Numbered from the stretch's first letter, positions 1-11,439 are shown. The stretch is 64,000 bases of DNA from Spartobacteria bacterium (GCA_003167365.1 PMTM01000006.1:82391-146390); one strand, 5' to 3'. Made by a program: numbers and translations. Notes: generated by a model not told the origin, from the sequence alone.

Positions 1-1
1 G

Positions 2-1408
2 AAGGACGAGAAGATCGCCGTGTTCGATCTCGGCGGCGGCACGTTCGATATTTCAATTCTTGAACTGGGTGAGGGAGTCTTCGAGGTCAAGGCGACCAAC
101 GGCGACACCCACCTCGGCGGCGACGATTGGGACGCGAAGTTGATGGATTGGATCATCACCGAGTTTAAGAAAGACATGGGCGTCGATTTGACCAAGCAGC
201 CGGATGCGGTCCAGCGCATTAAAGAAGAAGCTGAGAAAGCGAAGATCGCGCTCTCCAGCTCGCAGGAATACGAAATCAACCTGCCATTCATCACGGCCGA
301 TGCGAGCGGACCGAAACACATTCAGAAGAAATTGACGCGCGCGAAGCTCGAGCAGCTCACCGACGATTTGTTCCAGCGCACGATCAAGCCGGTCAAAGAT
401 TGCTTGGCCGACGCGAAGATGGCCGAGAAAGACATTAACGAGCTCGTGCTCGTCGGCGGCATGACGCGCATGCCGAAAGTGGTCGAGACTGCGCGCACCC
501 TAATTGGCAAAGAGCCGCATAAGGGTGTGAATCCGGATGAAGTCGTCGCCATCGGCGCCGGCATTCAGGGCGGCGTGCTCAAGGGCGACGTCAAAGACGT
601 GCTGCTGCTCGATGTGACGCCGTTGACCCTCGCGATTGAAACCGCGGGTGGCGTGGCCACACCGATGATTCCGCGCAACACCACCATCCCGACTCGGAAG
701 TCGCAGATTTTTTCGACTTACAGCGACAACCAGCCGGGCGTGGAGATCAAAGTGTTGCAAGGCGAACGGCCGCTCTCACGCGACAACAAAAATCTCGGCA
801 CGTTCCATCTCGATGGAATTCCGCCGGCACCGCGCGGCGTTCCGCAAATCGAAGTGACCTTCGACATCGACGCGAACGGCATTCTGCACGTCTCGGCCAA
901 GGACCTCGGCACCGGCAAGGAACAGAAAATTTCCATCACCGGCAGCTCCGGCCTTTCTAAAGAAGAGATCGAGAAGATGCAGCGCGAAGCTGAGTCGCAC
1001 GCCGAAGAGGACAAGAAGGCGAAGGAAGGGATTGAGATCAAGAACAACGCCGACATGCTCGCTTACCAAAGCGAGAAACAACTCAAGGAGTTGGGCGACA
1101 AAGTTCCGCCCGACAAAAAGAAACAGGTCGAAGACGCCATCGCCGCGGTTCGTGCAGCGATCGAGAAGAACGACACCGACGCGATGAAGCGGACTTACGA
1201 CGACTTGCAGAACAAGTTCCAGGAAATCAGCGCCGAGCTTTATAAGCAGGCGTCAGCGCAAGCTGGACCGCAGCCGGGCTCGGGCCCGACCCCCGCCGAG
1301 GCGGGGCAATCGCGTCCCGGCGCCGAACAAAGCGCGGGTTCACGCGGCGGAAACGGCGACGTTGTCGATGCCGAGTTCGAAGTGGTGGACGAAGACAAGA
1401 AGAAGTAA
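2..1408 (+). CDS. dnaK: Chaperone DnaK (Hsp70), C-terminal part
   Basis: Hsp70 chaperone that binds exposed hydrophobic segments of proteins in an ATP-driven cycle with DnaJ and GrpE in the cytoplasm. The gene enters from the left edge, so the start and about the first quarter are missing. Visible are the phosphate-2 loop of the ATPase domain (FDLGGGTFD near the first residues), [11 protein letters not shown], the linker [12 protein letters not shown], the substrate-binding beta domain and the helical lid. The tail is acidic and ends [13 protein letters not shown], as usual for bacterial DnaK. groES follows 83 bp downstream on the same strand. No CIRCE operator is visible in that gap. The family call is secure. 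Confidence 0.98.
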   Translation, partial: KDEKIAVFDLGGGTFDISILELGEGVFEVKATNGDTHLGGDDWDAKLMDWIITEFKKDMGVDLTKQPDAVQRIKEEAEKAKIALSSSQEYEINLPFITADASGPKHIQKKLTRAKLEQLTDDLFQRTIKPVKDCLADAKMAEKDINELVLVGGMTRMPKVVETARTLIGKEPHKGVNPDEVVAIGAGIQGGVLKGDVKDVLLLDVTPLTLAIETAGGVATPMIPRNTTIPTRKSQIFSTYSDNQPGVEIKVLQGERPLSRDNKNLGTFHLDGIPPAPRGVPQIEVTFDIDANGILHVSAKDLGTGKEQKISITGSSGLSKEEIEKMQREAESHAEEDKKAKEGIEIKNNADMLAYQSEKQLKELGDKVPPDKKKQVEDAIAAVRAAIEKNDTDAMKRTYDDLQNKFQEISAELYKQASAQAGPQPGSGPTPAEAGQSRPGAEQSAGSRGGNGDVVDAEFEVVDEDKKK

Positions 1409-1491
1409 CGCAAAACAATTTGCTGACGATTGTCGCAAGATCGACATTCGCCGGCTCAACCCAAAAACAAGAACAGAGAAAGAACTAACTT

Positions 1492-1788
1492 ATGGCAGCA
1501 GCTAACGTTAAACCGCTCGGAGATCGAGTGCTGGTACAGCCGATTGAAGAGACGGAATTGAAAAAGGGCGGGATCATTATTCCCGATACCGCGAAAGAAA
1601 AGCCGCAGGAGGGCAAAGTCGTCGCTCTCGGCACGGGCAAGGTGAATGAAGAAGGCAAGAAGGTCGATTTCACCGTGAAGAAAGGCGACAAAGTGCTGAT
1701 CTCGAAATACGGCGGCACCGAAATCAAAATCGACGGCGATACTTTCCTGATCATGCGCGAGGACGACATCCTCGGCATCATTGGTTAA
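1492..1788 (+). CDS. groS: Co-chaperonin GroES
   Basis: Heptameric lid of the GroEL chamber. The product is 98 residues, the family's normal size, starts with the typical [13 protein letters not shown] segment, has the mobile-loop region [19 protein letters not shown], and ends DDILGIIG. It lies between dnaK and groL with a 42-bp gap to groL, so it is probably cotranscribed with groL. The Shine-Dalgarno is weak (AGAGAAAG upstream of ATG). I see no HrcA or CIRCE site, so the heat-shock control of this cluster is not apparent from the sequence. Confidence 0.98.
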   Translation: MAAANVKPLGDRVLVQPIEETELKKGGIIIPDTAKEKPQEGKVVALGTGKVNEEGKKVDFTVKKGDKVLISKYGGTEIKIDGDTFLIMREDDILGIIG

Positions 1789-1827
1789 TCCGCTTCTCAA
1801 CCAATCAACTTAGAACTAAGAACATAA

Positions 1828-3474
<1,647 letters not shown>

Positions 3475-3505
3475 TCCACGCGACCAATCGCTAACTAAGA
3501 ATTAC

Positions 3506-3541
3506 AGCAGCCGGACTCGAAAGGGTCCGGCTGTTTTGCTT
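3506..3541 (+). terminator. Intrinsic terminator of groES-groEL
   Basis: A perfect 9-bp stem CAGCCGGAC/GTCCGGCTG with an 8-nt loop is followed directly by TTTTGCTTT. It lies 33 bp after the groL stop codon, the expected place for the end of the chaperonin transcript. Confidence 0.93.
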
Positions 3542-3606
3542 TCGGCATGGTTGTTGAACCGCGGATTACCCGCCACGGCGGGCAGGCAGCGGATGTCGCG
3601 GATAGA

Positions 3607-3672
3607 TGTAGAGGCGTGTGTCCTCACGCGCAGAAATCTATCTCCTTGCGGCTGAGGACAGCCGCCTCTACA
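3607..3672. repeat. Imperfect palindrome, TGTAGAGGCG family (copy 1)
   Basis: The left arm TGTAGAGGCG..TGTCCTCA matches the reverse complement of the right arm, ending GCCGCCTCTACA. Related copies lie at 16995-17059, 25251-25317 and 31982-32050. The remaining 350-bp gap between groL and the next gene also holds a stretch starting AACCGCGGATTAC near 3557, resembling the terminal repeat of the element at 46736. I see no gene in this gap. Confidence 0.75.
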
Positions 3673-3825
3673 CCTCGCGCCTGAATTTTAGTTGGAGTCG
3701 GAAAAACCTAATAGACATCAAGAGGTGATTGCCGAGAGTCTTAAAGCTCGATTTTCAGCGGGAATCCGGTTTACGTCCTGCTGCTAATTGGCAAACGAAT
3801 TAATAAGGGGAACCGAGGGACTATT

Positions 3826-5799
3826 ATGAGAACTATCGCGCACACATTTTCGAATCGTCGTCGAGCTGTCGTCGGACTCGTTTTATGCCTGTTTTTGTCC
3901 GGGATTTTTTCCAAAGCGGCAACTCTTCCCGCTGGTTTTACCGAATCGGCTTTTGGCGCCAGCCTTTCGACCGCTTGCACGACGATGACGTTTGCTCCCG
4001 ATGGCCGGCTTTTCGTTTCTCAACAGAATGGATCACTGCGTGTGATCAAGAATGGCACTTTGCTGACGACACCTTTTGTGAGTTTAACCGTGGATTCACG
4101 CACAGAACGTGGATTGTTAGGAATTGCATTCGATCCGAGCTTTTCAAGTAATCGCTTCCTCTATGTTTATTACACGGTGCCGGCTGGTCCGAGCAACTCT
4201 CCACCTCCGCACAATCGCGTGAGCCGCTTCACCGCAAGCGCGGGGAATCCCGATGTGTCCGACGGCACCGAAGTGCCTATTATTGATTTGGATAATTTGA
4301 GCGCGGCGCAAAATCACAATGGCGGCGCGATTCATTTCGGACCGGATGGGAAGCTTTACGTCGCAGTCGGCGACAATGCCAGTGGCACGAATCCCGCCAC
4401 CAGCAATTCCCAAACAGTCACAAATCGACTTGGCAAAATCTTGCGCATCAATGCCGATCCACTAAACCCGACACCAAACGACAATCCGACGACGTTTACG
4501 CTCTACAATGGTCTCACTGGCACTCCCAGCGGTGCGAACCGTCAAATCTGGACGATCGGATTACGAAATCCATTTACGTTTGCCTTTCAGCCAGGCACCG
4601 GTCGTTTGTTTATCGACGATGTCGGAGAAAGCACATGGGAAGAAATCAATGACGGCATAGCTGGAAGCAATTATGGCTGGCCAAGCACGGAAGGTTCTTT
4701 CAACCAAAGTAGCTTCCCTCAATTCACCGAACCATTGCTCACCTACCCCCACACCGGGGCCACGACTTCGAGCGGGTGCGCGATCATTGGCGGCGCGTTT
4801 TACAATCCCTCGACCCTGCAATTTCCAGCCAGTTATGTCGGTAAATATTTCTTCGGCGACCTGTGCAATGGTTGGATTCGGTATTTCGATCCATCGAATA
4901 GTTCGTCCACTCTATTTGCCAGTGGAATCAGCGGTTCGCTGGTCGATATAACGGTTGGTGTCGATGGCGCGCTTTATTATCTAGTGCAGAGCGGCCAGGT
5001 CATGAGGATTCAGGCGACGCCATCGCAAGCGTTGAATATCTCCACGCGTGCGCAGGTTGAGACCGGCGACAACGTTCTGATTGGTGGCTTTATCATTACG
5101 GGCAACGTGGCGAAGAAGGTCATTGTCCGCGCGATTGGTCCCTCGTTGCAGCAAGACGGCATCTCCGGTTGGCTGGCCGATCCGGTACTCGATCTGCATG
5201 AGCCGGGTAATGTGGTAGTGACCAACGACGATTGGAAAACCGCTCAGCAAACGGAAATCCAAAACAGTGGACATGCCCCGACGAACGATTTGGAGTCCGC
5301 GATTGTCGCGACGCTGCAGCCGGGCGCTTACACCGCAATCGTTACTGGGAAAAACGGGACAAGCGGCGTGGGATTGGTGGAAGTGTACGATCTCGATTCG
5401 GCCGCCACCTCACAGCTGACCAACATCAGCGGACGCGCATTTGTGCAGACCGGCGACGACGTGATGATCGGCGGGTTCGTTGTCGGCAACAACATCGGGG
5501 CTTCGAAAGTGATTGTGCGCGCACTCGGACCGTCGCTTGCGGCGGCGGGCGTGAGCAATCCGTTGGCCGATCCGACGCTCGCGTTACATGACGGCAACGG
5601 CACACTTATTGGCTCAAATGACAATTGGCAGGACGATCCGGATCAAGCCGCGGCGATTACGGCCAGCGGCCATGCCCCAACGAACGCTCTGGAATCGGCC
5701 ATCTCGACCAGCCTCGCCCCGGGCAATTACACCGCCATTGTCGCGGGCAAGAACGGCGGGACAGGTATTGGTCTAGTCGAAGTCTACATGATTCCTTAA
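3826..5799 (+). CDS. Secreted PQQ-type sugar dehydrogenase with two C-terminal repeat modules
   Basis: Probable secreted beta-propeller of the glucose/sorbosone dehydrogenase family, which oxidises sugars using PQQ. Residues 1 to about 31 form a signal peptide. The propeller spans about 35-395, with typical segments RGLLGIAFDPSF, NHNGGAIHFGPDGKLYVAVGD, IWTIGLRNPFTFAF and NYGWPSTEG. Two copies of a roughly 125-residue module follow, at about 404-525 and 533-655. Each has a TGD-NVLIGGF start, RAIGPSL or RALGPSL, a NDDW/NDNW segment, HAPTN.LESA, and ends GLVEVY. The same two-copy tail occurs at 47066 and 57061. The exact substrate is unknown. Whether PQQ binds cannot be judged from this reading. 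Confidence 0.87.
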   Translation: MRTIAHTFSNRRRAVVGLVLCLFLSGIFSKAATLPAGFTESAFGASLSTACTTMTFAPDGRLFVSQQNGSLRVIKNGTLLTTPFVSLTVDSRTERGLLGIAFDPSFSSNRFLYVYYTVPAGPSNSPPPHNRVSRFTASAGNPDVSDGTEVPIIDLDNLSAAQNHNGGAIHFGPDGKLYVAVGDNASGTNPATSNSQTVTNRLGKILRINADPLNPTPNDNPTTFTLYNGLTGTPSGANRQIWTIGLRNPFTFAFQPGTGRLFIDDVGESTWEEINDGIAGSNYGWPSTEGSFNQSSFPQFTEPLLTYPHTGATTSSGCAIIGGAFYNPSTLQFPASYVGKYFFGDLCNGWIRYFDPSNSSSTLFASGISGSLVDITVGVDGALYYLVQSGQVMRIQATPSQALNISTRAQVETGDNVLIGGFIITGNVAKKVIVRAIGPSLQQDGISGWLADPVLDLHEPGNVVVTNDDWKTAQQTEIQNSGHAPTNDLESAIVATLQPGAYTAIVTGKNGTSGVGLVEVYDLDSAATSQLTNISGRAFVQTGDDVMIGGFVVGNNIGASKVIVRALGPSLAAAGVSNPLADPTLALHDGNGTLIGSNDNWQDDPDQAAAITASGHAPTNALESAISTSLAPGNYTAIVAGKNGGTGIGLVEVYMIP

Positions 5800-6064
5800 G
5801 AGCGGTGACGCCCTGGTAGCGACGGTCTATGACCGCCGTTTTCATTGGATGGTTAATCGCGATGATGCCGCAAATCGGCTGGGTCGAACGCGACAACAAA
5901 GTTCTATCCATTCGCGCTAAACATTGAGATCGCTGACGAACGAGACATCGAGAAACGGATTCTGATTGCGCGGGAATGTTTGAAAGCTCTCGGCAATTTA
6001 CAGGCAAACGCATTTTGGTCTCGCGGTGCTTGCAAGTTCGTGTGTAATCCGTCTAGCTTTCTCT

Positions 6065-6493
6065 ATGCCCCCCATCTATCCAAAAAGCCCGAAAGAAATG
6101 GTGGGCGGGATGAGGTATTTCACGCGGCTGCTGGACAAGATTCGGCTGCACGCGCGCGGCGAGCTGGGCGCGGATTACCATGAGAATCTCGGCAAGACGA
6201 ATGCAGCCGACGGAGTGATCTGCAATTTTTTGCGCGTGAATTACGCCGAGCTGCGGGACCGCGTGCTGGCGGGCGGAAACGACGAGGAAGTCCTCGAGTG
6301 GTGTTACGAGAAAGGCCGGCGACTGAATGAGGGCGACCTGGTGGTTTGGAACGGCTTCATGTCGAAATTCGGCTGGAACGATTTCGCCACGCCGGTGCTG
6401 GAAAGAAGAAAGAAGGAGATGGGCATTTCCGATCGCACTGACATAAAAACGATAGGCGAAATGATAGATTTCGACGAGGGACGCTTGAGTTGA
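6065..6493 (+). CDS. DUF5069-family protein
   Basis: Conserved protein of unknown function, 142 residues from this ATG. The N-terminus MPPIYPKSPKEMVGG, then TRLLDKIRLHARGELG and a Tyr-His pair, has the pattern of the DUF5069 family (SP-x-GG, LDK-R, G-DY). A longer in-frame extension upstream to 6026 has no family-like sequence, so I use the ATG at 6065. It begins a tight three-gene group: its TGA overlaps the next ATG by one base. The 265-bp gap before it holds only a short hairpin near 5820 (CGGTCTATGACCG). Confidence 0.8.
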   Translation: MPPIYPKSPKEMVGGMRYFTRLLDKIRLHARGELGADYHENLGKTNAADGVICNFLRVNYAELRDRVLAGGNDEEVLEWCYEKGRRLNEGDLVVWNGFMSKFGWNDFATPVLERRKKEMGISDRTDIKTIGEMIDFDEGRLS

Positions 6494-6945
6494 TGTCTGC
6501 CCCCCAAACGTCCCTTATCATCGGCTGCTCGCTTTGTTTCGCGAGTCTGTTCGCCGATGCGGGAGATGCTGTCGCCATCGGATATAATTCCGAGAACGTA
6601 TGGATGATGGTGACCTACTACTCCTCCTCGACTCCAAAGGGGGGTCGCGATTACAAAGACGAGGCAAGAGCGCGCGAGGCCGCGTCGCTAGATGTGCGCC
6701 GGCGCGCGGGCGAAGGCTTGGCCAAGGTGGACGTTATCGCGGTGTCGGATTTGACCGGTTTCGTGGTAGTCGCTCGCGGCGAAAACAAGTCAGGCAACGA
6801 CGTGACCGCAGTCGGTCGCGGGAAATCACAAGCGGAAGCAGAGAAAAAAGCTCTGGCGGATTTGGATCGAAACAATGCCACGGCCAAACAAAAGATCGTC
6901 TACCGCTTTTTCTCGTACGGCGCCGATTCCAACACCAGGCCTTAA
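6493..6945 (+). CDS. Exported protein of unknown function
   Basis: 150 residues. An N-terminal hydrophobic segment ending near LFADAGDA looks like a signal peptide, so the mature protein is probably periplasmic. The mature part is rich in Ala and charged residues, with AREAASLDVRRRAGEG and GRGKSQAEAEKKALADL. This resembles small exported proteins of the DUF4189 type but is not a firm match. The start ATG shares a base with the upstream TGA, so translation is probably coupled to the DUF5069 gene. Confidence 0.6.
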   Translation: MSAPQTSLIIGCSLCFASLFADAGDAVAIGYNSENVWMMVTYYSSSTPKGGRDYKDEARAREAASLDVRRRAGEGLAKVDVIAVSDLTGFVVVARGENKSGNDVTAVGRGKSQAEAEKKALADLDRNNATAKQKIVYRFFSYGADSNTRP

Positions 6946-6954
6946 CGAAACAGG

Positions 6955-7467
6955 ATGATGAACCTCGATCTCCCTTCCACGCTCAACGTGATTTCGACGG
7001 TTGCGATTGTGGGCGCTTTGATTTTCACCGGATTGCAAGTGCGAGAGGCCAACCGCGCCCGGCGCGATCAAGCGGCCGTGACCGTGATCCAAACTTCGTT
7101 GAGCGAAAACTCAGCCCGTGCACTGGCCTTACTTTCGGAAATCCCTGAAAACGCCCCTGCGTCGGTGATCGAGAATTTGGATTCCGAAACAAAGCGCGTG
7201 GTGCTTGAGTTCGGTCTTCGTTTGGAAGTGATCGGTTACATGGTTTTCCGCCGCCTGGTTGATGTGAAAACCGTGAACGACTTGGCTGGTGGCGCCCTCC
7301 TCGCATTTTGGTCGCGGGCCAGAGCCTGGTCCCAGCAAAGGCGACAGCAGACCGGTCACGATGAATTTCTCGAATGGTGCCAATGGCTGGCCACCCGAAT
7401 CGCACAACATCGTGCAACGCATGCGTACAAGCCAGCCTACCTGCAGCACGCCGACTGGCGCGAATAG
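6955..7467 (+). CDS. Membrane-anchored protein of unknown function
   Basis: 170 residues with one N-terminal membrane segment (VISTVAIVGALIFTGLQV) followed by a basic, helical soluble region. The pattern of one short helix, then REANRARRDQAA and a helical domain, resembles small DUF4760-like proteins, but I do not claim that family. It lies 9 bp after the upstream exported protein and is probably the last gene of that group. Two ATG codons in tandem (6955 and 6958) are possible starts. Confidence 0.6.
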   Translation: MMNLDLPSTLNVISTVAIVGALIFTGLQVREANRARRDQAAVTVIQTSLSENSARALALLSEIPENAPASVIENLDSETKRVVLEFGLRLEVIGYMVFRRLVDVKTVNDLAGGALLAFWSRARAWSQQRRQQTGHDEFLEWCQWLATRIAQHRATHAYKPAYLQHADWRE

Positions 7468-7587
7468 AGACAGTCAGCGCTCTCTTTGGTTCTTAAGGCT
7501 TCGCCGGAACGGCGACCTTGAAGCTTGCGTGGCAGCTCCAACTACGAAGATCGGCCGTCTCCGACGTTCAGCACACGTCGGTAGAAC

Positions 7588-7998
7588 TCACGATTCGCTT
7601 TGGTCCTTCTTCTGGGCTGCGCGGGCTGCTTGGAGCATCTGATCGTGCTCCGCTTCTTTGATTCCTTCTTCGACAAGCTGCGCACTCTCGCTCCGTCCTT
7701 CGCTATCCTCGTCTTCGCCAAGCGAATCCGGCGTGTGACTTCCAGTCGAGCCTGGTACGGGATCCCAGCGTTCTGATTCGGGTATCAATTCCAGAGCCGC
7801 TTCTTGAACGTCCGTCTCCGGTTCGCCCGTTAGTTCCAGTTCGGCCTGTTCATAATCAACCTTGGATGGTTGCGGAGGAACACGACCCGCGATAGCGGCT
7901 AGCTCACGCGCGCGCGCCTCCACCATCTCTGGAGTCACCGTCCCAATGCCGCTACCGTTTTCAGTTAGAATACCTTTGTTTAGAGGATTTTTGTTCAT
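7588..7998 (-). CDS. Hydrophilic hypothetical protein
   Basis: 136 residues, acidic, no membrane segment and no signal peptide. It begins MNKNPLNKGILTENGSGIG, then has VTPEMVEARARELAAIAGR, and ends in an acidic, probably disordered tail with DEDSEGRSES. No recognised domain. The start is well placed and the reading frame has good codon bias, so I consider it a real gene. It is downstream of, and on the same strand as, the PRC-barrel gene (40-bp gap), so the two may be cotranscribed. Confidence 0.55.
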   Translation of the reverse strand: MNKNPLNKGILTENGSGIGTVTPEMVEARARELAAIAGRVPPQPSKVDYEQAELELTGEPETDVQEAALELIPESERWDPVPGSTGSHTPDSLGEDEDSEGRSESAQLVEEGIKEAEHDQMLQAARAAQKKDQSES

Positions 7999-8038
7999 AG
8001 AGCTAGATGGTGTGTTTCTTTGATCGCGTTATAATTTA

Positions 8039-8770
8039 TTAGTCGAAATTCCGCGTATCGTGATATGCCGCGCCGAGCGGAGGCTCATGGTATTCCGGTG
8101 CTTCCAGGATGGTTTCCTTGGTCACGTTCACAAACACCTTAGATTCCTTGTAACTGATGCGGTCAACATGTTTCGGCGAAATCACGATCTCCTTGCCGGA
8201 AAACCAGTGGCCGGTCTCGACGACCAGGTGACAAATCGCCCAACTCTTGTCGTCCATTATGAAGTCAGTGACATGGCCGATCGCTCCTCCGCTAGTTTGG
8301 ATGTGGTAGCCGCTAAGACCCTGTGCGCTTCGCAGATGAGAATCGTCGCCATTGTGGGCGTGGCTACCCCGGCTTGCTTGCTTACTCGGCACAAGATGCG
8401 GCGGCGGAACCACGGGAAAAGCACCCGCGCCCCACATGCCGCCTCCGTCCCAGTAGGACGGCCATCCATAGTAACGATAATACTCCTCTTCATATTGTCG
8501 CGAGATTGGCTTGTGCGACTCAATTGCAGGACTGTTTTCAATCTGTTGCCGAGTCAGATTCACGAGCAGGCAGTCGCCGTCTTGATAAAGGTTCCCGAAA
8601 GCATGGGGAGAGATCAGCACCAACCGCCCCAATAGCCATGAACCCGTGTCCGCGACAACATATCGGACAGCCCATTGTTGATCATTAAAATAGAAGTCCT
8701 TCACATGGCCGATGCCACCGTCAGACGCGCCGAGTTTTTTTCCGTAAAGCTGCCCAATGCTTCGCAACAT
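8039..8770 (-). CDS. Double PRC-barrel domain protein
   Basis: About 243 residues carrying two PRC-barrel-like domains, small beta-barrels used as protein- or RNA-interaction modules. The first begins MLRSIGQLYGKKLGASDGGI, with GHVKDFYFNDQQWAVRYVV. The second begins HLRSAQGLSGYHIQ, with GHVTDFIMDDKSWAICHLVV. The linker is Gly/Pro/His rich. The open frame continues 84 codons upstream to 9022, but that extension is Arg/Cys rich and unlike the family. I therefore start at the ATG directly before the first domain. It is transcribed away from the M28 peptidase gene. Function unknown, perhaps stress related as in other free-standing double PRC proteins. Confidence 0.75.
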   Translation of the reverse strand: MLRSIGQLYGKKLGASDGGIGHVKDFYFNDQQWAVRYVVADTGSWLLGRLVLISPHAFGNLYQDGDCLLVNLTRQQIENSPAIESHKPISRQYEEEYYRYYGWPSYWDGGGMWGAGAFPVVPPPHLVPSKQASRGSHAHNGDDSHLRSAQGLSGYHIQTSGGAIGHVTDFIMDDKSWAICHLVVETGHWFSGKEIVISPKHVDRISYKESKVFVNVTKETILEAPEYHEPPLGAAYHDTRNFD

Positions 8771-9022
8771 AACCTTATCCTTGTTGAACACTGCGCCATG
8801 ATAACGAACGGCACTGCGCTGACTCCATTCGTTACGCCCTAGTTCAGAATCAGCTAATACCTTATTCTTGGAGCGCTGATAGCCTGCGGCTATAGGCCGA
8901 AAAACAGATAGATGAGCGCATTCGCAACACCGAGCGAGGTTGCGCGACTGACTACGAATTGATTGACGACGTTTTGCAATTGTGGGCGCCAAGATTTTCT
9001 GAAAGAGTTCAGTACGCGTCAT

Positions 9023-10495
9023 ATGCTCCGGATTGTCATTTTTCTAGGGATCGGTTTGTCGTTAGGTATCGATCGATATTTTGCGCAAGGACCCACGGGG
9101 GCGCCGGTAGCGGTTCAGGTCTCGCCATTACCGACCGCAACTCCGGTCGTCTTCTCATCGCAAACACTGGCGGATTTAAAACGGGTGCAGCAAGCAGCGT
9201 TGGCCAGCGACTACGCTTATCGGCAGGTCGCGCATCTCTCGAACAACATTGGACCGCGACTGACGGGATCGGCGCAGGCGGCGAAGGCGGTTGAATACGT
9301 CACGAATGAATTGAAGGCGATCGGCTGCGAAGTGCAGCTCGAGAAAGTGATGGTTCCGCACTGGGTGCGCGGCGAAGAGACGGCCGCACTGGTGCAATTC
9401 CCCGGTCAGGCGGAGAACACGACGCAGAAAATTGTGCTTTGCGCGCTCGGTGCAAGCGTGGCGACTCCGCCGGAGGGAATCACCGCCAATGTTGTCGCGG
9501 TCAGAACTTTCGACGAATTAAAATCGATGCCACGCGATAAGGTCGCGGGCAAGATTGTGCTCTTCAATTATCCGTACGACAAACAAATGGCGGCGGAAGG
9601 AAACGGCGGCGAAGCGTACGGCGAAGCAGTTGTGTATCGCGGAGATGGACCAAGCTCGGCAGCGCGACAAGGTGCGATCGCATGTCTGATCCGCTCAGTC
9701 GGCGGTGCGGATTATCGAATTCCGCACACCGGACAAACAAGATATGCCGCCGATGCGCCGAAGATTCCAGCCGGCGCAGTCACAGCGGAGGATGCAGATT
9801 TGATTGTCGATCTTGTCCGGCAAGGTACGGTTAAAATGAAATTGGTTTTGACGCCGCAAACTTTGCCGGATGTCGAGAGTTACAACGTGATCGGCGACAT
9901 CAAAGGCAGCGAACATCCGGAGCAAGTGATCGTTGTTTCCGGACATCTCGATTCGTGGGATTTGGGAACCGGCGCGATCGATGACGGAGCGGGCGTCGCC
10001 GTTTCGATGGAAGCTGCAAACGTCATTCAAAAACTTCATTTGAAACCGAAGCGCACGATTCGCGTGGTTGCCTGGATGAACGAAGAAAACGGAAGCGCCG
10101 GATCGAAGCAGTACGCGAAAGATCACGCCAATGAAATGTCGAACCATTTCTCCGCGATGGAAACGGATGGCGGCGCGGGCCATCCCCTGGGCCTCAACAT
10201 CAAGGGAAACCCGGAAGTGAAAAAGATTCTCGCTCCAGTCGCCGCAATTTTGCAGGAGTCAGGCGCCGGCATGCTCCATCTCGCCGAGCATTGTGGCGCC
10301 GACATCGAGCCGATGGAAAAGGCCGGTGTTCCCGCGTTCAGTCCGATCCAAGACAGCCGATTCTATTTCAATTATCACCACACCGCGGCTGACACTCTCG
10401 ACAAAATCGTGCCGAAAGAACTAGCGGAGAATTCCGCGGTGGTCGCGGTTGCGGCGTACGCGCTGGCAAATAGCGAGCAGCCGTTGCCGAGGTGA
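9023..10495 (+). CDS. Secreted M28-family zinc peptidase
   Basis: Probable exported aminopeptidase or carboxypeptidase of the M28 family, related to plasma glutamate carboxypeptidase. From this ATG the product is 490 residues with a signal peptide (LRIVIFLGIGLSLGI). An upstream in-frame start at 8963 adds only 20 residues before the signal and is less likely. A PA-like insert lies in the middle. The zinc-binding core is visible: GHLDSWDLGTGAIDDGAG, then the MNEENGSAGS catalytic Glu motif, and later METDGGAG and YHHTAADTLD. Likely role is scavenging of peptides outside the cytoplasm. Substrate not predictable here. Confidence 0.88.
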   Translation: MLRIVIFLGIGLSLGIDRYFAQGPTGAPVAVQVSPLPTATPVVFSSQTLADLKRVQQAALASDYAYRQVAHLSNNIGPRLTGSAQAAKAVEYVTNELKAIGCEVQLEKVMVPHWVRGEETAALVQFPGQAENTTQKIVLCALGASVATPPEGITANVVAVRTFDELKSMPRDKVAGKIVLFNYPYDKQMAAEGNGGEAYGEAVVYRGDGPSSAARQGAIACLIRSVGGADYRIPHTGQTRYAADAPKIPAGAVTAEDADLIVDLVRQGTVKMKLVLTPQTLPDVESYNVIGDIKGSEHPEQVIVVSGHLDSWDLGTGAIDDGAGVAVSMEAANVIQKLHLKPKRTIRVVAWMNEENGSAGSKQYAKDHANEMSNHFSAMETDGGAGHPLGLNIKGNPEVKKILAPVAAILQESGAGMLHLAEHCGADIEPMEKAGVPAFSPIQDSRFYFNYHHTAADTLDKIVPKELAENSAVVAVAAYALANSEQPLPR

Positions 10496-10519
10496 GAAAA
10501 GACTAGCGTTTCGCAGCTC

Positions 10520-10906
10520 TTACTTTGGTTTCCAGCCGAGCGTCACGTTCTTGACGCGTATTTTGCACTTGTCTTTGACGAGCGTGAATTGCAGCGAGTC
10601 GGCGGAAGCGCGGCTGAAGTGATAGACGCCGTCAACTTTACAGCCTTTCGGGACCGTGCCGCCGGTGCCATGAATCGTGACCGTGTCGCCCGAGACGGTG
10701 TACGTGCCCCAGGCGTCGCGTTTGCCGTCATGGTTCAGATCGACCTCGAACGTCCCTTCGGCCTTGATCATCCAGACGGTGCCAAGCGAGTTAGTCCACG
10801 TTCCGACGAGCGCCGATGCTCCCGATTTCGGGTAAGTGGCGCAGGCGCTCAGCATTACGAGAAGCGCACCCGACAAAACGATTTGGCGCAGGCGTTGTGT
10901 TTTCAT
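10520..10906 (-). CDS. Small lipoprotein, first of a tandem pair
   Basis: 128 residues with a lipoprotein signal peptide ending LVMLSAC, so Cys is probably lipidated and the protein is anchored in a membrane facing the periplasm. The mature part has SALVGTWTNSLGTVWMIKAE, FEVDLNHDGKRDAWGTY and a C-terminal beta-rich segment ending VTLGWKPK. It is a close paralogue of the next gene (10958-11368), in the same orientation. The shape suggests a small beta barrel of lipocalin-like type, but no family is certain. Confidence 0.72.
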   Translation of the reverse strand: MKTQRLRQIVLSGALLVMLSACATYPKSGASALVGTWTNSLGTVWMIKAEGTFEVDLNHDGKRDAWGTYTVSGDTVTIHGTGGTVPKGCKVDGVYHFSRASADSLQFTLVKDKCKIRVKNVTLGWKPK

Positions 10907-10957
10907 GCCGCGCATGTTGTCGAGTTACACTTGGCAAATCAAGCGCGATCGCGCCGC

Positions 10958-11368
10958 TTACTTTCGTTTCCAGCCGAGCGTGATGTTCTTGATCCGCAAT
11001 TTGCAGTCGTCGCTAATGAGCGTGAACTGCAAGGTGTCTCCGGCGCTGCGATTGAAGCGATAAACACCTTTGCCCTTGCAGCTTTTCGGCGCGAAGCCGC
11101 CTTTTCTGACAAGGGTGATGGTATCGCCGTCGACTCTGTATTTTCCCCACAAATCGCGTCTTCCGTCTTGGTCGAGATCGACCTCGAATGTGCCGTCATC
11201 CCGGATGGTCCAGATCGTTCCGACGGAATTCTTCCAGGTGCCGACAAGCGACATGGATCCCTGATGCGGATAAAGTGCGCACGCTCCGAGCGACACAACG
11301 AGTAGGCTCGCCAGAAAGATTCGGAACAGGCGCGGTGGATTCACGTTCTTTATCCTGTCCGGTAGCAT
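10958..11368 (-). CDS. Small lipoprotein, second of a tandem pair
   Basis: Paralogue of the neighbour at 10520: same layout with lipobox VVSLGAC, then SLVGTWKNSVGTIWTIRDD, FEVDLDQDGRRDLWGKY and an end ITLGWKRK. Two ATG codons (11380, 11368) and a GTG (11344) can all start it. The GTG gives the shortest signal peptide and the choice is not settled. Located 51 bp upstream of its copy, it looks like a recent tandem duplication. Both copies keep the Cys residues in the second half (KSCKG, DDCKLR). Confidence 0.7.
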   Translation of the reverse strand: MLPDRIKNVNPPRLFRIFLASLLVVSLGACALYPHQGSMSLVGTWKNSVGTIWTIRDDGTFEVDLDQDGRRDLWGKYRVDGDTITLVRKGGFAPKSCKGKGVYRFNRSAGDTLQFTLISDDCKLRIKNITLGWKRK

Positions 11369-11439
11369 TTCGCGATTCAAGCGCGGATTGCGAGCAAGAT
11401 AAGTTGTAAAACTTACGGCATTTGAAGTAGAAAAGGCTT

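Noticed and set aside
1409-1491. CIRCE heat-shock operator before groES
   Set aside because: No TTAGCACTC-N9-GAGTGCTAA pattern is visible in the gap.
8771-9022. N-terminal extension of the PRC-barrel protein
   Set aside because: Arg/Cys-rich, unlike the family; overlaps the upstream region of the divergent peptidase gene.
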